DNA of 64,000 bases from an uncultured Eubacteriales bacterium (GTDB lineage Bacteria > Bacillota > Clostridia > Oscillospirales > Acutalibacteraceae): NCBI GenBank assembly GCA_934491515.1, contig CAKSTF010000005.1, positions 1-64,000 on the forward strand, in the 5' to 3' direction. Below are positions 16,357 through 24,321 of this stretch, piece after piece (the stretch's first letter is position 1; each line of letters starts with the position of its first letter). Under the pieces are notes generated by a model. The model worked only from the letters and a program-made list of their open reading frames with translations, made no database searches and had not been told where the DNA came from. The position numbers were made by a program, and so were the translations under genes.

Positions 16357-18453
16357 ATGAAAACCGTACCTGAATTTTTCGGAAGTCTTGTTTTTGACGA
16401 CAAGGTAATGCGCCAGGCGCTTTCGGCGGATGTTTATTCCTCCCTGAAAAAGACGATTGACGAAGGCGCAGGTCTTAAATCGGATATTGCCGATGCGGTA
16501 GCAACCGCAATGAAAGACTGGGCGGTAGCCAACGGCGCCACCCACTTTACCCATTGGTTCCAGCCGCTGACCGGCATAACCGCCGAAAAGCACGACAGTT
16601 TTATCTCCCCTTCACCCGACGGCAGAGTTATTATGGAATTTTCCGGCAAGGAACTTATAAAGGGCGAACCGGACGCTTCATCGTTCCCTTCGGGCGGTTT
16701 GCGTGCCACATTTGAGGCGCGCGGGTATACCGCATGGGACCCCACCTCATACGCATTTATAAAGGACAAAACACTTTGCATCCCCACCGCTTTCTGTTCC
16801 TACGGCGGTGAAGCGCTTGATAAAAAAACGCCCCTTCTGCGTTCTATGGAGGCCATCAACCGCCAGGCGCTGCGTATATTGCGCCTTTTCGGAAACGACA
16901 AGGTAAAATACGTTAAAACCTCGGTAGGACCCGAACAGGAGTATTTCCTTGTTGACCGTGAAATGTATGAAAAGCGCAAGGACCTTATGTTCACGGGGCG
17001 CACCCTTTTCGGGGCGAAACCCCCGAAAGGTCAGGAAATGGATGATCACTATTTCGGCGTTATAAAGCCCCGTGTTGCCGCTTTTATGGCGGATCTTGAC
17101 GAGGAACTTTGGAAACTCGGCATACTTGCAAAAACCGAACACAACGAGGTAGCGCCCGCACAGCACGAACTGGCGCCGATTTACACCACAACGAACATAG
17201 CAACCGACCACAACCAGCTCACGATGGAAATTATGCAGAAAGTGGCGCTTAAGCACGGACTTGTATGTCTTTTGCACGAAAAACCGTTTGCCGGCGTAAA
17301 CGGCAGCGGAAAGCATAACAACTGGTCGCTTACTACCGATAAGGGCGTAAACCTTTTAACGCCCGGTGAAACGCCCCACGAAAACGCGCAGTTCCTTATT
17401 TTCCTTTGTGCGGTAATAAAAGCGGTGGACGATTATCAGGATCTTTTGCGGCTTTCTGTTGCAACCGCCGGAAACGATCACCGTTTGGGCGCCAACGAAG
17501 CACCGCCTGCGGTAGTTTCGATATTCTTAGGCGACGAACTCACCGCGGTGCTTGACGCGATAGAGCACGACAAACCTTATAACGGAACGGAAAAAACGGT
17601 TATGAAACTGGGTGTTCATGCCCTGCCCCGCTTTACGCGTGACACTACCGACCGCAACCGCACCTCTCCCTTTGCGTTTACGGGCAACAAGTTTGAATTC
17701 CGTATGCTGGGTTCCGCAAACAGTATTGCCGACACCAACGTTTTCTTAAACGCCGCAGTAGCGGAAGTTCTTAAAGAATACGCCGACCGCCTTGAAGGCG
17801 AGAAAGATTTTGAAACGGCTCTTCACGAACTTATTAAAGATACTGTGATAAAGCACAAACGCATTATTTTCAACGGCAACGGGTATGACGAGGCGTGGAT
17901 TAAGGAAGCAACCGAAAAACGCGGACTTTTAAATCTGCGCACAACGCCCGACGCTCTGCCGACTATTCTTGAGAAGAAAAACACGGATATGCTGACGGCG
18001 CACAAAATATTTACCCTGCCGGAAATAGAGTCGCGTTATGAAATACTGCTTGAAAACTACTGCAAGACGGTAAATATTGAAGCGCTTACAATGGTGGATA
18101 TGGCAAGAAAGGAAATACTGCCTGCCGTTTGCGATTACGCTAAAGACCTTTCCGACGCACTTATTGCCAAAACAAACGCGGTACCCGGTCTTACCTGCAA
18201 GTATGAAAGAGATGCCGTTAAACGCCTTTCCGAACTTACAGAGGAAATAAGCGCCGCAACAGAATCGCTTGATTCCGAAATAATCAAATACAAAACGATA
18301 AGCGATACAAAAGAAGCCGCAGACACTATCCGTGACGTTATCCTGCAGAAGATGGCGGAACTTCGTGTTGTATGCGACGAGGCGGAAACCCTTACGGCAG
18401 AGAAATACTGGCCGTTCCCGACCTATGACAAACTGCTTTTCGGGGTGAAGTAA
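16357..18453 (+). CDS. glnN: Glutamine synthetase type III
   Basis: 698 residues, the length of the large GSIII class found in Bacteroidetes, cyanobacteria and Clostridia. Seen: VPEFFGSLVFDDKVMRQAL at the N-terminus; THFTHWFQPLTG; PTAFCSYGGEALDKKTPLLRS; VGPEQEYFLVD with metal-binding glutamates; EVAPAQHELAPIY; NGSGKHNNWSL; ANEAPPAVVS; and EFRMLGS. The start is the ATG 8 bases after AAAGGAAG; an in-frame ATG 78 bases upstream lies inside a leader hairpin and has no ribosome binding site. Having both GSI and GSIII next to each other under related RNA leaders suggests the two are alternates for different nitrogen states. Confidence 0.96.
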   Translation: MKTVPEFFGSLVFDDKVMRQALSADVYSSLKKTIDEGAGLKSDIADAVATAMKDWAVANGATHFTHWFQPLTGITAEKHDSFISPSPDGRVIMEFSGKELIKGEPDASSFPSGGLRATFEARGYTAWDPTSYAFIKDKTLCIPTAFCSYGGEALDKKTPLLRSMEAINRQALRILRLFGNDKVKYVKTSVGPEQEYFLVDREMYEKRKDLMFTGRTLFGAKPPKGQEMDDHYFGVIKPRVAAFMADLDEELWKLGILAKTEHNEVAPAQHELAPIYTTTNIATDHNQLTMEIMQKVALKHGLVCLLHEKPFAGVNGSGKHNNWSLTTDKGVNLLTPGETPHENAQFLIFLCAVIKAVDDYQDLLRLSVATAGNDHRLGANEAPPAVVSIFLGDELTAVLDAIEHDKPYNGTEKTVMKLGVHALPRFTRDTTDRNRTSPFAFTGNKFEFRMLGSANSIADTNVFLNAAVAEVLKEYADRLEGEKDFETALHELIKDTVIKHKRIIFNGNGYDEAWIKEATEKRGLLNLRTTPDALPTILEKKNTDMLTAHKIFTLPEIESRYEILLENYCKTVNIEALTMVDMARKEILPAVCDYAKDLSDALIAKTNAVPGLTCKYERDAVKRLSELTEEISAATESLDSEIIKYKTISDTKEAADTIRDVILQKMAELRVVCDEAETLTAEKYWPFPTYDKLLFGVK

Positions 18454-18461
18454 AAAAAACA

Positions 18462-18490
18462 ATGTCCGCCGCTTTTGCGGCGGTTTCGGG
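18462..18490 (+). other. Hairpin between glnN and asnB
   Basis: TCCGCCGCttttGCGGCGG followed by TTTCGGGGGATTT. The stem is strong but the T-run is only three, so it is more likely a weak attenuator or 3'-end stabiliser. It lies directly before the asnB ribosome binding site (GGGGGA). It has no ANTAR-type loop. Confidence 0.45.
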
Positions 18491-18499
18491 GGATTTATT

Positions 18500-20077
18500 A
18501 TGTGTTCGATAATGGGATATTGCGGCACCTGCCGCGATACCGAAAAATTTAAAGAAGGCTTTGCCGCCACGGTAACCAGAGGACCGGACGACAGCCGTAT
18601 AATAGACACGGGTAAAGGACTTTTGGGCTTTCACCGTCTTGCCATTATGGGACTTACGGACGACGGCATGCAGCCTTTCTGCCTTGACGGAAGTTACGTT
18701 GTTTGCAACGGCGAGATATACGGATTTAAAAAATTAAGGGATGAATTATCTGAAAAGTACACCTTTAAAAGCGAATCCGACTGCGAAATACTTTTGCCGC
18801 TTTACTTTGAATACGGCACGGATATGTTTTCTATGCTGGACGCCGAGTTTGCACTTATTATTTACGACGGCAAGCGCGGCGAATACATAGCGGCGCGCGA
18901 CCCTATCGGTATACGTCCGCTTTATTACGGTTATTCAAAAGACGGCGCGATAATTTTTGCAAGCGAAGCCAAAAACCTTGTGCCGCTTTGCGAAAAAATA
19001 ATGCCCTTTCCGCCAGGCTGTTACTTTAAGGACGGAAAATTCGTAAGATATTGCGATATAGCCGAGGTAAAAAGCGTTTGTAACGACGACCTGCCTGCAA
19101 TCTTTAAAAACATTCACGATAAACTGACGGCGGGCGTTCATAAGCGTCTTGTGGCGGACGCTAAAGTAGGTTTTTTGCTTTCGGGCGGACTTGATTCCTC
19201 CCTTGTGTGCGCCATTGCCGCAAAAAGTTCGGAAAAACCGATCCGCACGTTTGCAATCGGTATGGAAAAGGACGCTATCGACCTTAAATACGCAAAACAG
19301 GTTGCCGACTATATAGGCAGCGAACATACCGAAGTTATTATGACGGCGGACGAAGTGATAAATTCCCTTGAAACTGTTATTAAAATACTCGGAACATTCG
19401 ATATTACCACCGTAAGGGCAAGCATGGGTATGTATCTGCTTTGCAAATGGATACACGAAAACACGGATATCAGGGTGCTGCTTACGGGCGAAATTTCCGA
19501 TGAACTTTTCGGTTACAAGTATACCGATTTTGCGCCGAACGCAGAGGAATTTCAGAAAGAATCGCAAAAGCGCATACGCGAACTTCACATGTATGACGTT
19601 CTGCGCGCCGACCGCTGCATTTCTTCAAACTCGCTTGAAGCGCGCGTTCCTTTCGGCGACCTTGATTTTGTAAAATATGTAATGGCGATAGCCCCCGAAA
19701 AGAAAATGAACGTTTACGGCAAGGGGAAGTACCTTTTGCGCAAAGCGTTTGAGGGCGATTATCTGCCGCACGATATACTTTACCGCGAAAAGGCTGCATT
19801 TTCGGACGCCGTGGGGCACTCTATGGTGGACTATCTTAAAGAGTATGCCGAAAAGCAGTACACCGACGCGGAGTTTAAAGAAAAATGCAAAAAGTATACC
19901 CACGCGGCGCCGTTTACAAAAGAATCGCTTTTGTATCGCGAAATTTTTGAAAAATACTATGCCGGCAACGCCGATATGATAACGGATTTCTGGATGCCCA
20001 ACAAATCCTGGAAAGGCTGCGACGTAAACGACCCGTCGGCAAGAGTTCTTTCAAACTACGGCGACAGCGGAAAATAA
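18500..20077 (+). CDS. asnB: Asparagine synthase (glutamine-hydrolysing)
   Basis: 525 residues. N-terminal class II glutamine amidotransferase with catalytic Cys2 directly after Met (MCSIMGYCG), RGPDDS and CNGEIYGF; C-terminal ATP-dependent amidoligase with PP-loop LLSGGLDSSLV and TGEISDELFGYKY. It makes asparagine from aspartate. Its length matches E. coli AsnB. It lies 46 bases after glnN in the same direction, so the product of glnN can feed it. The start is fixed by the need for Cys at position 2. Confidence 0.94.
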   Translation: MCSIMGYCGTCRDTEKFKEGFAATVTRGPDDSRIIDTGKGLLGFHRLAIMGLTDDGMQPFCLDGSYVVCNGEIYGFKKLRDELSEKYTFKSESDCEILLPLYFEYGTDMFSMLDAEFALIIYDGKRGEYIAARDPIGIRPLYYGYSKDGAIIFASEAKNLVPLCEKIMPFPPGCYFKDGKFVRYCDIAEVKSVCNDDLPAIFKNIHDKLTAGVHKRLVADAKVGFLLSGGLDSSLVCAIAAKSSEKPIRTFAIGMEKDAIDLKYAKQVADYIGSEHTEVIMTADEVINSLETVIKILGTFDITTVRASMGMYLLCKWIHENTDIRVLLTGEISDELFGYKYTDFAPNAEEFQKESQKRIRELHMYDVLRADRCISSNSLEARVPFGDLDFVKYVMAIAPEKKMNVYGKGKYLLRKAFEGDYLPHDILYREKAAFSDAVGHSMVDYLKEYAEKQYTDAEFKEKCKKYTHAAPFTKESLLYREIFEKYYAGNADMITDFWMPNKSWKGCDVNDPSARVLSNYGDSGK

Positions 20078-20080
20078 AGA

Positions 20081-20123
20081 AAAAAGACCTTATAAGCGAA
20101 AAACCGCTTATAAGGTCTTTTTT
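20081..20123. terminator. Terminator after asnB
   Basis: A 17-base inverted repeat, AAAAAGACCTTATAAGC / GCTTATAAGGTCTTTTT, with an 8-base loop and a T-run on each strand. It serves asnB and possibly the convergent hydroxyacyl-CoA dehydrogenase gene. The following 90 bases to the end of that gene show nothing else. Confidence 0.88.
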
Positions 20124-20213
20124 AAGGAAACACAGAAGTGTTATTTCAAGGGACAATGTGCAGTCCTGAAATATCTGATTTCAAAGTGAACGGCATTTCC
20201 GCCCGAAAAATTT

Positions 20214-21071
20214 TTATTTGCTGTAATCGTAAAAGCCTTTGCCGCTTTTTCTGCCGAGGCGGCCTTCTTTTACCATTTTTTCATAAAGGTCATATCCCGC
20301 GGGTTTTACGCCCGTTTCGGCATATCTTCTTTTCATAACGTCAAAAGCAAGGTCTATGCCCGTAAGGTCGTTAAGTCTGAACGGCCCCATCGGATGCCCT
20401 AAACCGTTTTCGCAGGCGGTATCAAGGTCCTGATAGGTACAATAACCGTCTTCTACCAAACGGCGTGCCTCGGTACATATGGCGGTAAGAATACGGTTCG
20501 CCAAAAAACCGTCTATTTCCTTTTCCACCTTAACCGGAGTCTTGCCCGTGGATTTTGCAAAGTTATAAGCGGTTTCAAAAACTTCGTCCGAAGTATGCTC
20601 GCCCCTTACTACCTCCACAAGTTTCATAACAAGCGCCGGATTAAAATAATGAACGTTTAAAAGGCGCGAGGGGTTTACAACGTCCTCTTTGAAAGCGGAG
20701 GACACCATATAACTTGAATTTGTCGCGATAATCGCGTCCTTACGGGCAATATCGCTTATCTGCTTTAAAACGGCGTGCTTTACGTCAATGCGTTCAAGCA
20801 CCGCTTCGATTATGATATCCGCGTCCGCTGCCGCTTCTTCCATAGTCTCGGCAACAGAAAAACGGCTTTTAATTCCCGCCACCTGTTCTTCGGTCATTCT
20901 GCCTTTTGCGATTCTGCCGGCAAGATATTCTTCTTCCCACTGCTTTACGGCTTCCCTTACCTGCGGCATAATATCAAAAAGTTTTACCTCGTAAGGATAT
21001 ATAGCGCTGTGAAGCGCTATCTGTCTGCCCATAAGTCCGCCGCCTATGACCGCTACCTTTTTAATTTCCAT
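20214..21071 (-). CDS. hbd: 3-hydroxybutyryl-CoA dehydrogenase
   Basis: 285 residues. N-terminal Rossmann domain with VIGGGLMGRQIA (residues 8-19), NAD-discriminating Asp in KLFDIMP, ATNSSYMVSS and the catalytic His in NVHYFNPALVMKLVEVV, then the C-terminal helical domain (FLANRILTAICTEA; NGLGHPMGPFRLNDLTG). It reduces acetoacetyl-CoA or oxidises 3-hydroxyacyl-CoA. Length and motifs match clostridial Hbd. AAAGGAA precedes the ATG. It follows an SDR gene by 15 bases and should be in its operon. Because crotonase and butyryl-CoA dehydrogenase genes are not adjacent, the exact substrate is uncertain. Confidence 0.9.
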   Translation of the reverse strand: MEIKKVAVIGGGLMGRQIALHSAIYPYEVKLFDIMPQVREAVKQWEEEYLAGRIAKGRMTEEQVAGIKSRFSVAETMEEAAADADIIIEAVLERIDVKHAVLKQISDIARKDAIIATNSSYMVSSAFKEDVVNPSRLLNVHYFNPALVMKLVEVVRGEHTSDEVFETAYNFAKSTGKTPVKVEKEIDGFLANRILTAICTEARRLVEDGYCTYQDLDTACENGLGHPMGPFRLNDLTGIDLAFDVMKRRYAETGVKPAGYDLYEKMVKEGRLGRKSGKGFYDYSK

Positions 21072-21086
21072 AATTATCGTTCCTTT

Positions 21087-21836
21087 CTACCCTATTATTT
21101 TTGCGGCGCCTGCACACACAATGTTGCATCCCGAAACGTACGACGCTTCCTCGCTTGCAAGGAAAAGCACAAGCGATGCTATTTCCGAAGGAGCGCCAAG
21201 CCGCAGCATCGGGTGCGCTGCTATTTTCTTTTCAAGAATATCGGAGGGAACGGCCCTCATCATATCCGTGTCCACAAAACCGGGTTCTACCGTGTTTGCG
21301 GTAATTCCTTTTCTGGCAAGTTCAAGGGCAAGCGTTTTTGTATAACCGTTTACAGCCGCCTTGCTTGCCGCATAGTTTGTCTGTCCAACATTGCCGTGCG
21401 CCGATGTGGAAGAAATGTTGACTATTCTGCCGTACTTCTGTTCGCGCATAAGCGGAATAACCTCGTTACAGCAGTAATAAGTGCCGAAAAAGTTGACCTC
21501 CATAACGGCGCGCATCTGATCTTCGGTCATTTTCCATGACATGGCGTCACGGGTGATGCCGGCATTGTTTACTATGGCGTCTATTCTGCCGTATTTTTCT
21601 ATTATTTCGTTTATTGTTTCGCGAACCTGCTCTCTGCGGCTTATATCGCATACAAACACCGACGTGCGCGTGCCTTCAGGGTCAAGTTCCGCTGCGGTTT
21701 TTTCAAGCAGCGCGCCGTCGTAATCGACCATAGCAAGACCGGAAACGCCGTTTTCAAGGAACTTTTTCGCTATTGCCTTGCCTATTCCCTTGCCGCAGCC
21801 GGTAAGAACTACATATCTGCCTTTAAAATCTACCAT
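21087..21836 (-). CDS. SDR-family 3-oxoacyl (ACP/CoA) reductase
   Basis: 249 residues of a classical short-chain dehydrogenase: TGCGKGIGKAIA cofactor loop (residues 10-21), VNNAGITRDAMSWKM, Ser in VNISSTSAHG, YAASKAAVNG with catalytic Tyr and Lys, PGFVDTDMM. The sequence is FabG-like. Its place beside hbd, thiolase and CoA-transferase genes rather than a fab operon suggests action on acyl-CoA or a hydroxy acid rather than fatty-acid synthesis; this is inference. GAAAGGAAAG precedes ATG. It shares an intergenic region with the divergent AraC gene, a likely regulator. Confidence 0.85.
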   Translation of the reverse strand: MVDFKGRYVVLTGCGKGIGKAIAKKFLENGVSGLAMVDYDGALLEKTAAELDPEGTRTSVFVCDISRREQVRETINEIIEKYGRIDAIVNNAGITRDAMSWKMTEDQMRAVMEVNFFGTYYCCNEVIPLMREQKYGRIVNISSTSAHGNVGQTNYAASKAAVNGYTKTLALELARKGITANTVEPGFVDTDMMRAVPSDILEKKIAAHPMLRLGAPSEIASLVLFLASEEASYVSGCNIVCAGAAKIIG

Positions 21837-21872
21837 TTATATCTTTCCTTTCACGCAACCCGACTCAACAGG

Positions 21873-21901
21873 TTGACAAAAATTATTAGGTGTTTTATAC
21901 T
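21873..21901 (+). promoter_or_regulatory. Promoter of the AraC-type gene
   Basis: TTGACA, 17 bases, TATACT, starting about 28 bases before the AraC ribosome binding site GAGGTG. The 100-base intergenic region must also hold the promoter of the SDR-hbd operon; I cannot point to it with confidence. Confidence 0.65.
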
Positions 21902-21936
21902 TTAAGTAACAAATAAAACCGCTTTTGAGGTGAAAA

Positions 21937-22851
21937 ATGGAACAACTTCAGATCCTTTGGGTAACACATTCATACTGCAAGCCGGGCGCCGGCGTTAAAC
22001 CGCACACACACCCTTATTATCATCTGTTTTATCTTTCAAACGGCGAGATAGACTTTACCGTTAATCAAACAAAATATCACCTTGTTTCGGGCGACTGCAT
22101 AATTGTTCCGCGCGGTTCAAACCACAGTTTTGAAAACAACGGCACCACTGCCGACGAACACATAGAGGTTAAATTTTCCCTTAAAGGGCCGCTTGCAAAT
22201 TCGGAGGACTACAAGCAAACCCTGTTCGCCGAAAAAAATTTGCTTGTTGGACTGCTGCTTAAACGGCTGGCACGCGAATATGAAGAACTTGAAAGCGCCG
22301 CAGACGATTCCGCGCGTTCGTACCTTATGTCGGTGCTTAATGTTATGACCGAGGACAAGCGCCGCAGACGATTCCGCGCGTTTAAATATCTTGACGCCGA
22401 TAAATACTCCCTTTTATCGCAGGAGATAGTGCATTATCTGGAAGAACACTTCAGCGAAAACATTTCGCTTGACAGCCTTGCCGAAGCGCTAGGATACAAC
22501 AAAAGTTATCTGTGCGTGGCATACAAAAAAGACACCGGTTCCACCATTCTTGACAGTCTTAACATAATAAGAATAAAACACGCGGCGGAACTTATCGCTT
22601 ACAGCGACCACGACATTGCTTATGTAGCGGACGCGTGCGGATTTTCGTCGGTCAACTACTTTAACAACGTATTCAACAAATATGTGGGAACCACTCCCGG
22701 TCAGGTAAGGCGAGCGTTCCCGCAGGATATACTTCTTTCCTATGAAAACGGTCAGGCGAAACCGCCTGCAAACCGAAGCGAAAGATTTATGTACGGTGTT
22801 CTGGCAAGAAAACGTTTTTCTTACGACACCTTTATAAAAAACGACAAGTAA
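21937..22851 (+). CDS. AraC-family regulator with cupin sensor
   Basis: 304 residues. N-terminal cupin (KPHTHPYYHLFYLSNGEIDF; GDCIIVPRGSNHSFEN, with metal/ligand-type histidines), a variable middle (about 90-165), and a C-terminal double helix-turn-helix (ISLDSLAEALGYNKSYLC; DIAYVADACGFSSVNYFNNV; GTTPGQVRRAF). It probably senses a small metabolite and controls the divergent SDR-hbd operon and perhaps the CoA-transferase and thiolase genes. The linker contains an exact 26-base direct repeat read in two different frames (separate entry). All strand order and length are otherwise normal. Confidence 0.88.
   Translation: MEQLQILWVTHSYCKPGAGVKPHTHPYYHLFYLSNGEIDFTVNQTKYHLVSGDCIIVPRGSNHSFENNGTTADEHIEVKFSLKGPLANSEDYKQTLFAEKNLLVGLLLKRLAREYEELESAADDSARSYLMSVLNVMTEDKRRRRFRAFKYLDADKYSLLSQEIVHYLEEHFSENISLDSLAEALGYNKSYLCVAYKKDTGSTILDSLNIIRIKHAAELIAYSDHDIAYVADACGFSSVNYFNNVFNKYVGTTPGQVRRAFPQDILLSYENGQAKPPANRSERFMYGVLARKRFSYDTFIKNDK
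22293..22382 (+). repeat. Exact 26-base direct repeat inside the AraC gene
   Basis: Copies at 22293-22318 and 22357-22382 (core GCGCCGCAGACGATTCC) are identical and offset by 64 bases, which is not a multiple of three. The first is read as SAADDSAR, the second as KRRRRFRA. Recombination or slippage between copies would delete or duplicate 64 bases and shift the frame. Confidence 0.95.
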
Positions 22852-22863
22852 AGCGTTTAAAGG

Positions 22864-22890
22864 TCAGGGGTTTTCACCCCTGATTTTTTT
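22864..22890 (+). terminator. Terminator after the AraC gene
   Basis: TCAGGGGttttcaCCCCTGA followed by TTTTTTT. Confidence 0.85.
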
Positions 22891-24112
22891 ATATTACGCC
22901 CTCCGATTTAAGGCGTTTTATATCCTCCGCGGTATAGCCGAGTGCAGACAAAACTTCCCCGTTGTTATAGCCTATCGGCGCTGCGGGGTGTGTGCTTAGA
23001 TCCTCGCCTTCAAGCGATTCGATATGGAACGGACAGGAGGGCATTTTCGCCGTTTTGCCGTTTCTGAACGTTACATCCTCAATATACCCGTTTGCAATCG
23101 CCTGTTCGTCCTCGCTTATATCAGAAAAACTGTTTACAACTCCGCTTGCAATGTCGTTTTCTTTAAAGATTTCAAGCCATTCATCCCTTGTTTTTTCAAG
23201 GATTTTTTCGGATACTATCGACTTAAACTCCTTCTTGTGGTTTGAGGCGGCATTATAATCCTTAAAACGGCTGTCGTTTAAAAGATAATCTATGCCGAGT
23301 ATGCCAACAAGTTTTATATATGTATCGTTTGGAACGCCGGTTGCGATATATACATATCTGCCGTCAGCGCACATATATGCGCCCGCTATTATCGAGTGTT
23401 CATAATTTTTCATCGGGTACACTTTGCCGAACGGCTTTTGAGTAACTATCTGCATAGTGCCGAACGTAAATATTCCGGTATGGAAAAGCCCTGCCTTTAC
23501 AACTTGCCCTTTACCGGTTTTTTCGCGTTCGTACAAAGCCGTAATAATTTCGGATAAAAGTATATATGCCGTTGCCGTATCGCCCACGCTCGACGGCGGA
23601 TATATAGGAATGTGACTTCCGTCGTCGTGAACTACGGCAAGGTCGTTAAGCATGCCGCAGCGCGCCCAGAACGCCGTGGTGTCGTAAGCGCCCGTGTTGC
23701 ATTCGGGACCCTTTTCGCCAAAGCCCTCCACCATGGCATATATAAGGCGGCTGTTTTCGCCCTTTATCTCCTCATAAGAAATGCCGAGGCGTTTAAGTGC
23801 CGCAAGACGCGTGTTGGTAACAAAGATATCGCTCTGCTTTAAAAGTGCCTTAAATATCTTTTTGCCTTCTTCGCTTTTTAAATTAAGAGTAATATGTTTT
23901 TTACCTGCGTTATAAATATCGTATACGGGGTTTTCATCCATCGAAAATTCGTCCTGTCGCTGCGCGATTGCCGAATAACGCCACCCGTCACCCGAACTGC
24001 GTTCTATTTTTATTACTTCGGCGCCCAGGTCTGCAAGCAGTCTGCAGGTGCACGGCGCAGCAACAAATGTTGTAAGGTCCAGAACCTTTATGCCTTCAAG
24101 CGGTCTTCCCAT
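22889..24112 (-). CDS. Class III acyl-CoA transferase (CaiB/BaiF family)
   Basis: 407 residues. N-terminal GRPLEGIKVLDLTTFVAAP and LADLGAEVIKIERS are the family signature; the catalytic Asp is in NTGAYDTTAFWARCG. The enzymes move CoA between an acyl-CoA and a free acid (formyl-CoA, carnitine, bile-acid and aryl systems). The start is the ATG after GAAAGGGGC; a longer frame begins 72 bases upstream without a ribosome binding site. Together with the neighbouring thiolase and 3-hydroxyacyl-CoA dehydrogenases it implies CoA activation of a carboxylic acid that is then oxidised or, in reverse, release of a fermentation acid. The acid cannot be named from sequence. Confidence 0.88.
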   Translation of the reverse strand: MGRPLEGIKVLDLTTFVAAPCTCRLLADLGAEVIKIERSSGDGWRYSAIAQRQDEFSMDENPVYDIYNAGKKHITLNLKSEEGKKIFKALLKQSDIFVTNTRLAALKRLGISYEEIKGENSRLIYAMVEGFGEKGPECNTGAYDTTAFWARCGMLNDLAVVHDDGSHIPIYPPSSVGDTATAYILLSEIITALYEREKTGKGQVVKAGLFHTGIFTFGTMQIVTQKPFGKVYPMKNYEHSIIAGAYMCADGRYVYIATGVPNDTYIKLVGILGIDYLLNDSRFKDYNAASNHKKEFKSIVSEKILEKTRDEWLEIFKENDIASGVVNSFSDISEDEQAIANGYIEDVTFRNGKTAKMPSCPFHIESLEGEDLSTHPAAPIGYNNGEVLSALGYTAEDIKRLKSEGVI

Positions 24113-24321
24113 AGATATGCCCCTTTCGCAAAAACTAATTATATTATAAATGTGCACAAATGCCTTGTCGACGGCAAAAAGCAAATATTTCTTAACTATT
24201 TATAATCAATAATTGCGATAATAGGGGTATTTTATAAAAATATTATAATAATATGTTGACAAAGCAAAAACCGTGTGATACTCTGCAAATACAAATATTT
24301 TGTAAAAAAGGAGAGATTCTT

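Noticed and set aside
24253..24321. Earlier ATG start for the thiolase gene
   Set aside because: It precedes a TTGACA at 24255 and lacks a ribosome binding site, whereas the TTG at 24322 has AAAGGAGAG at 8 bases.
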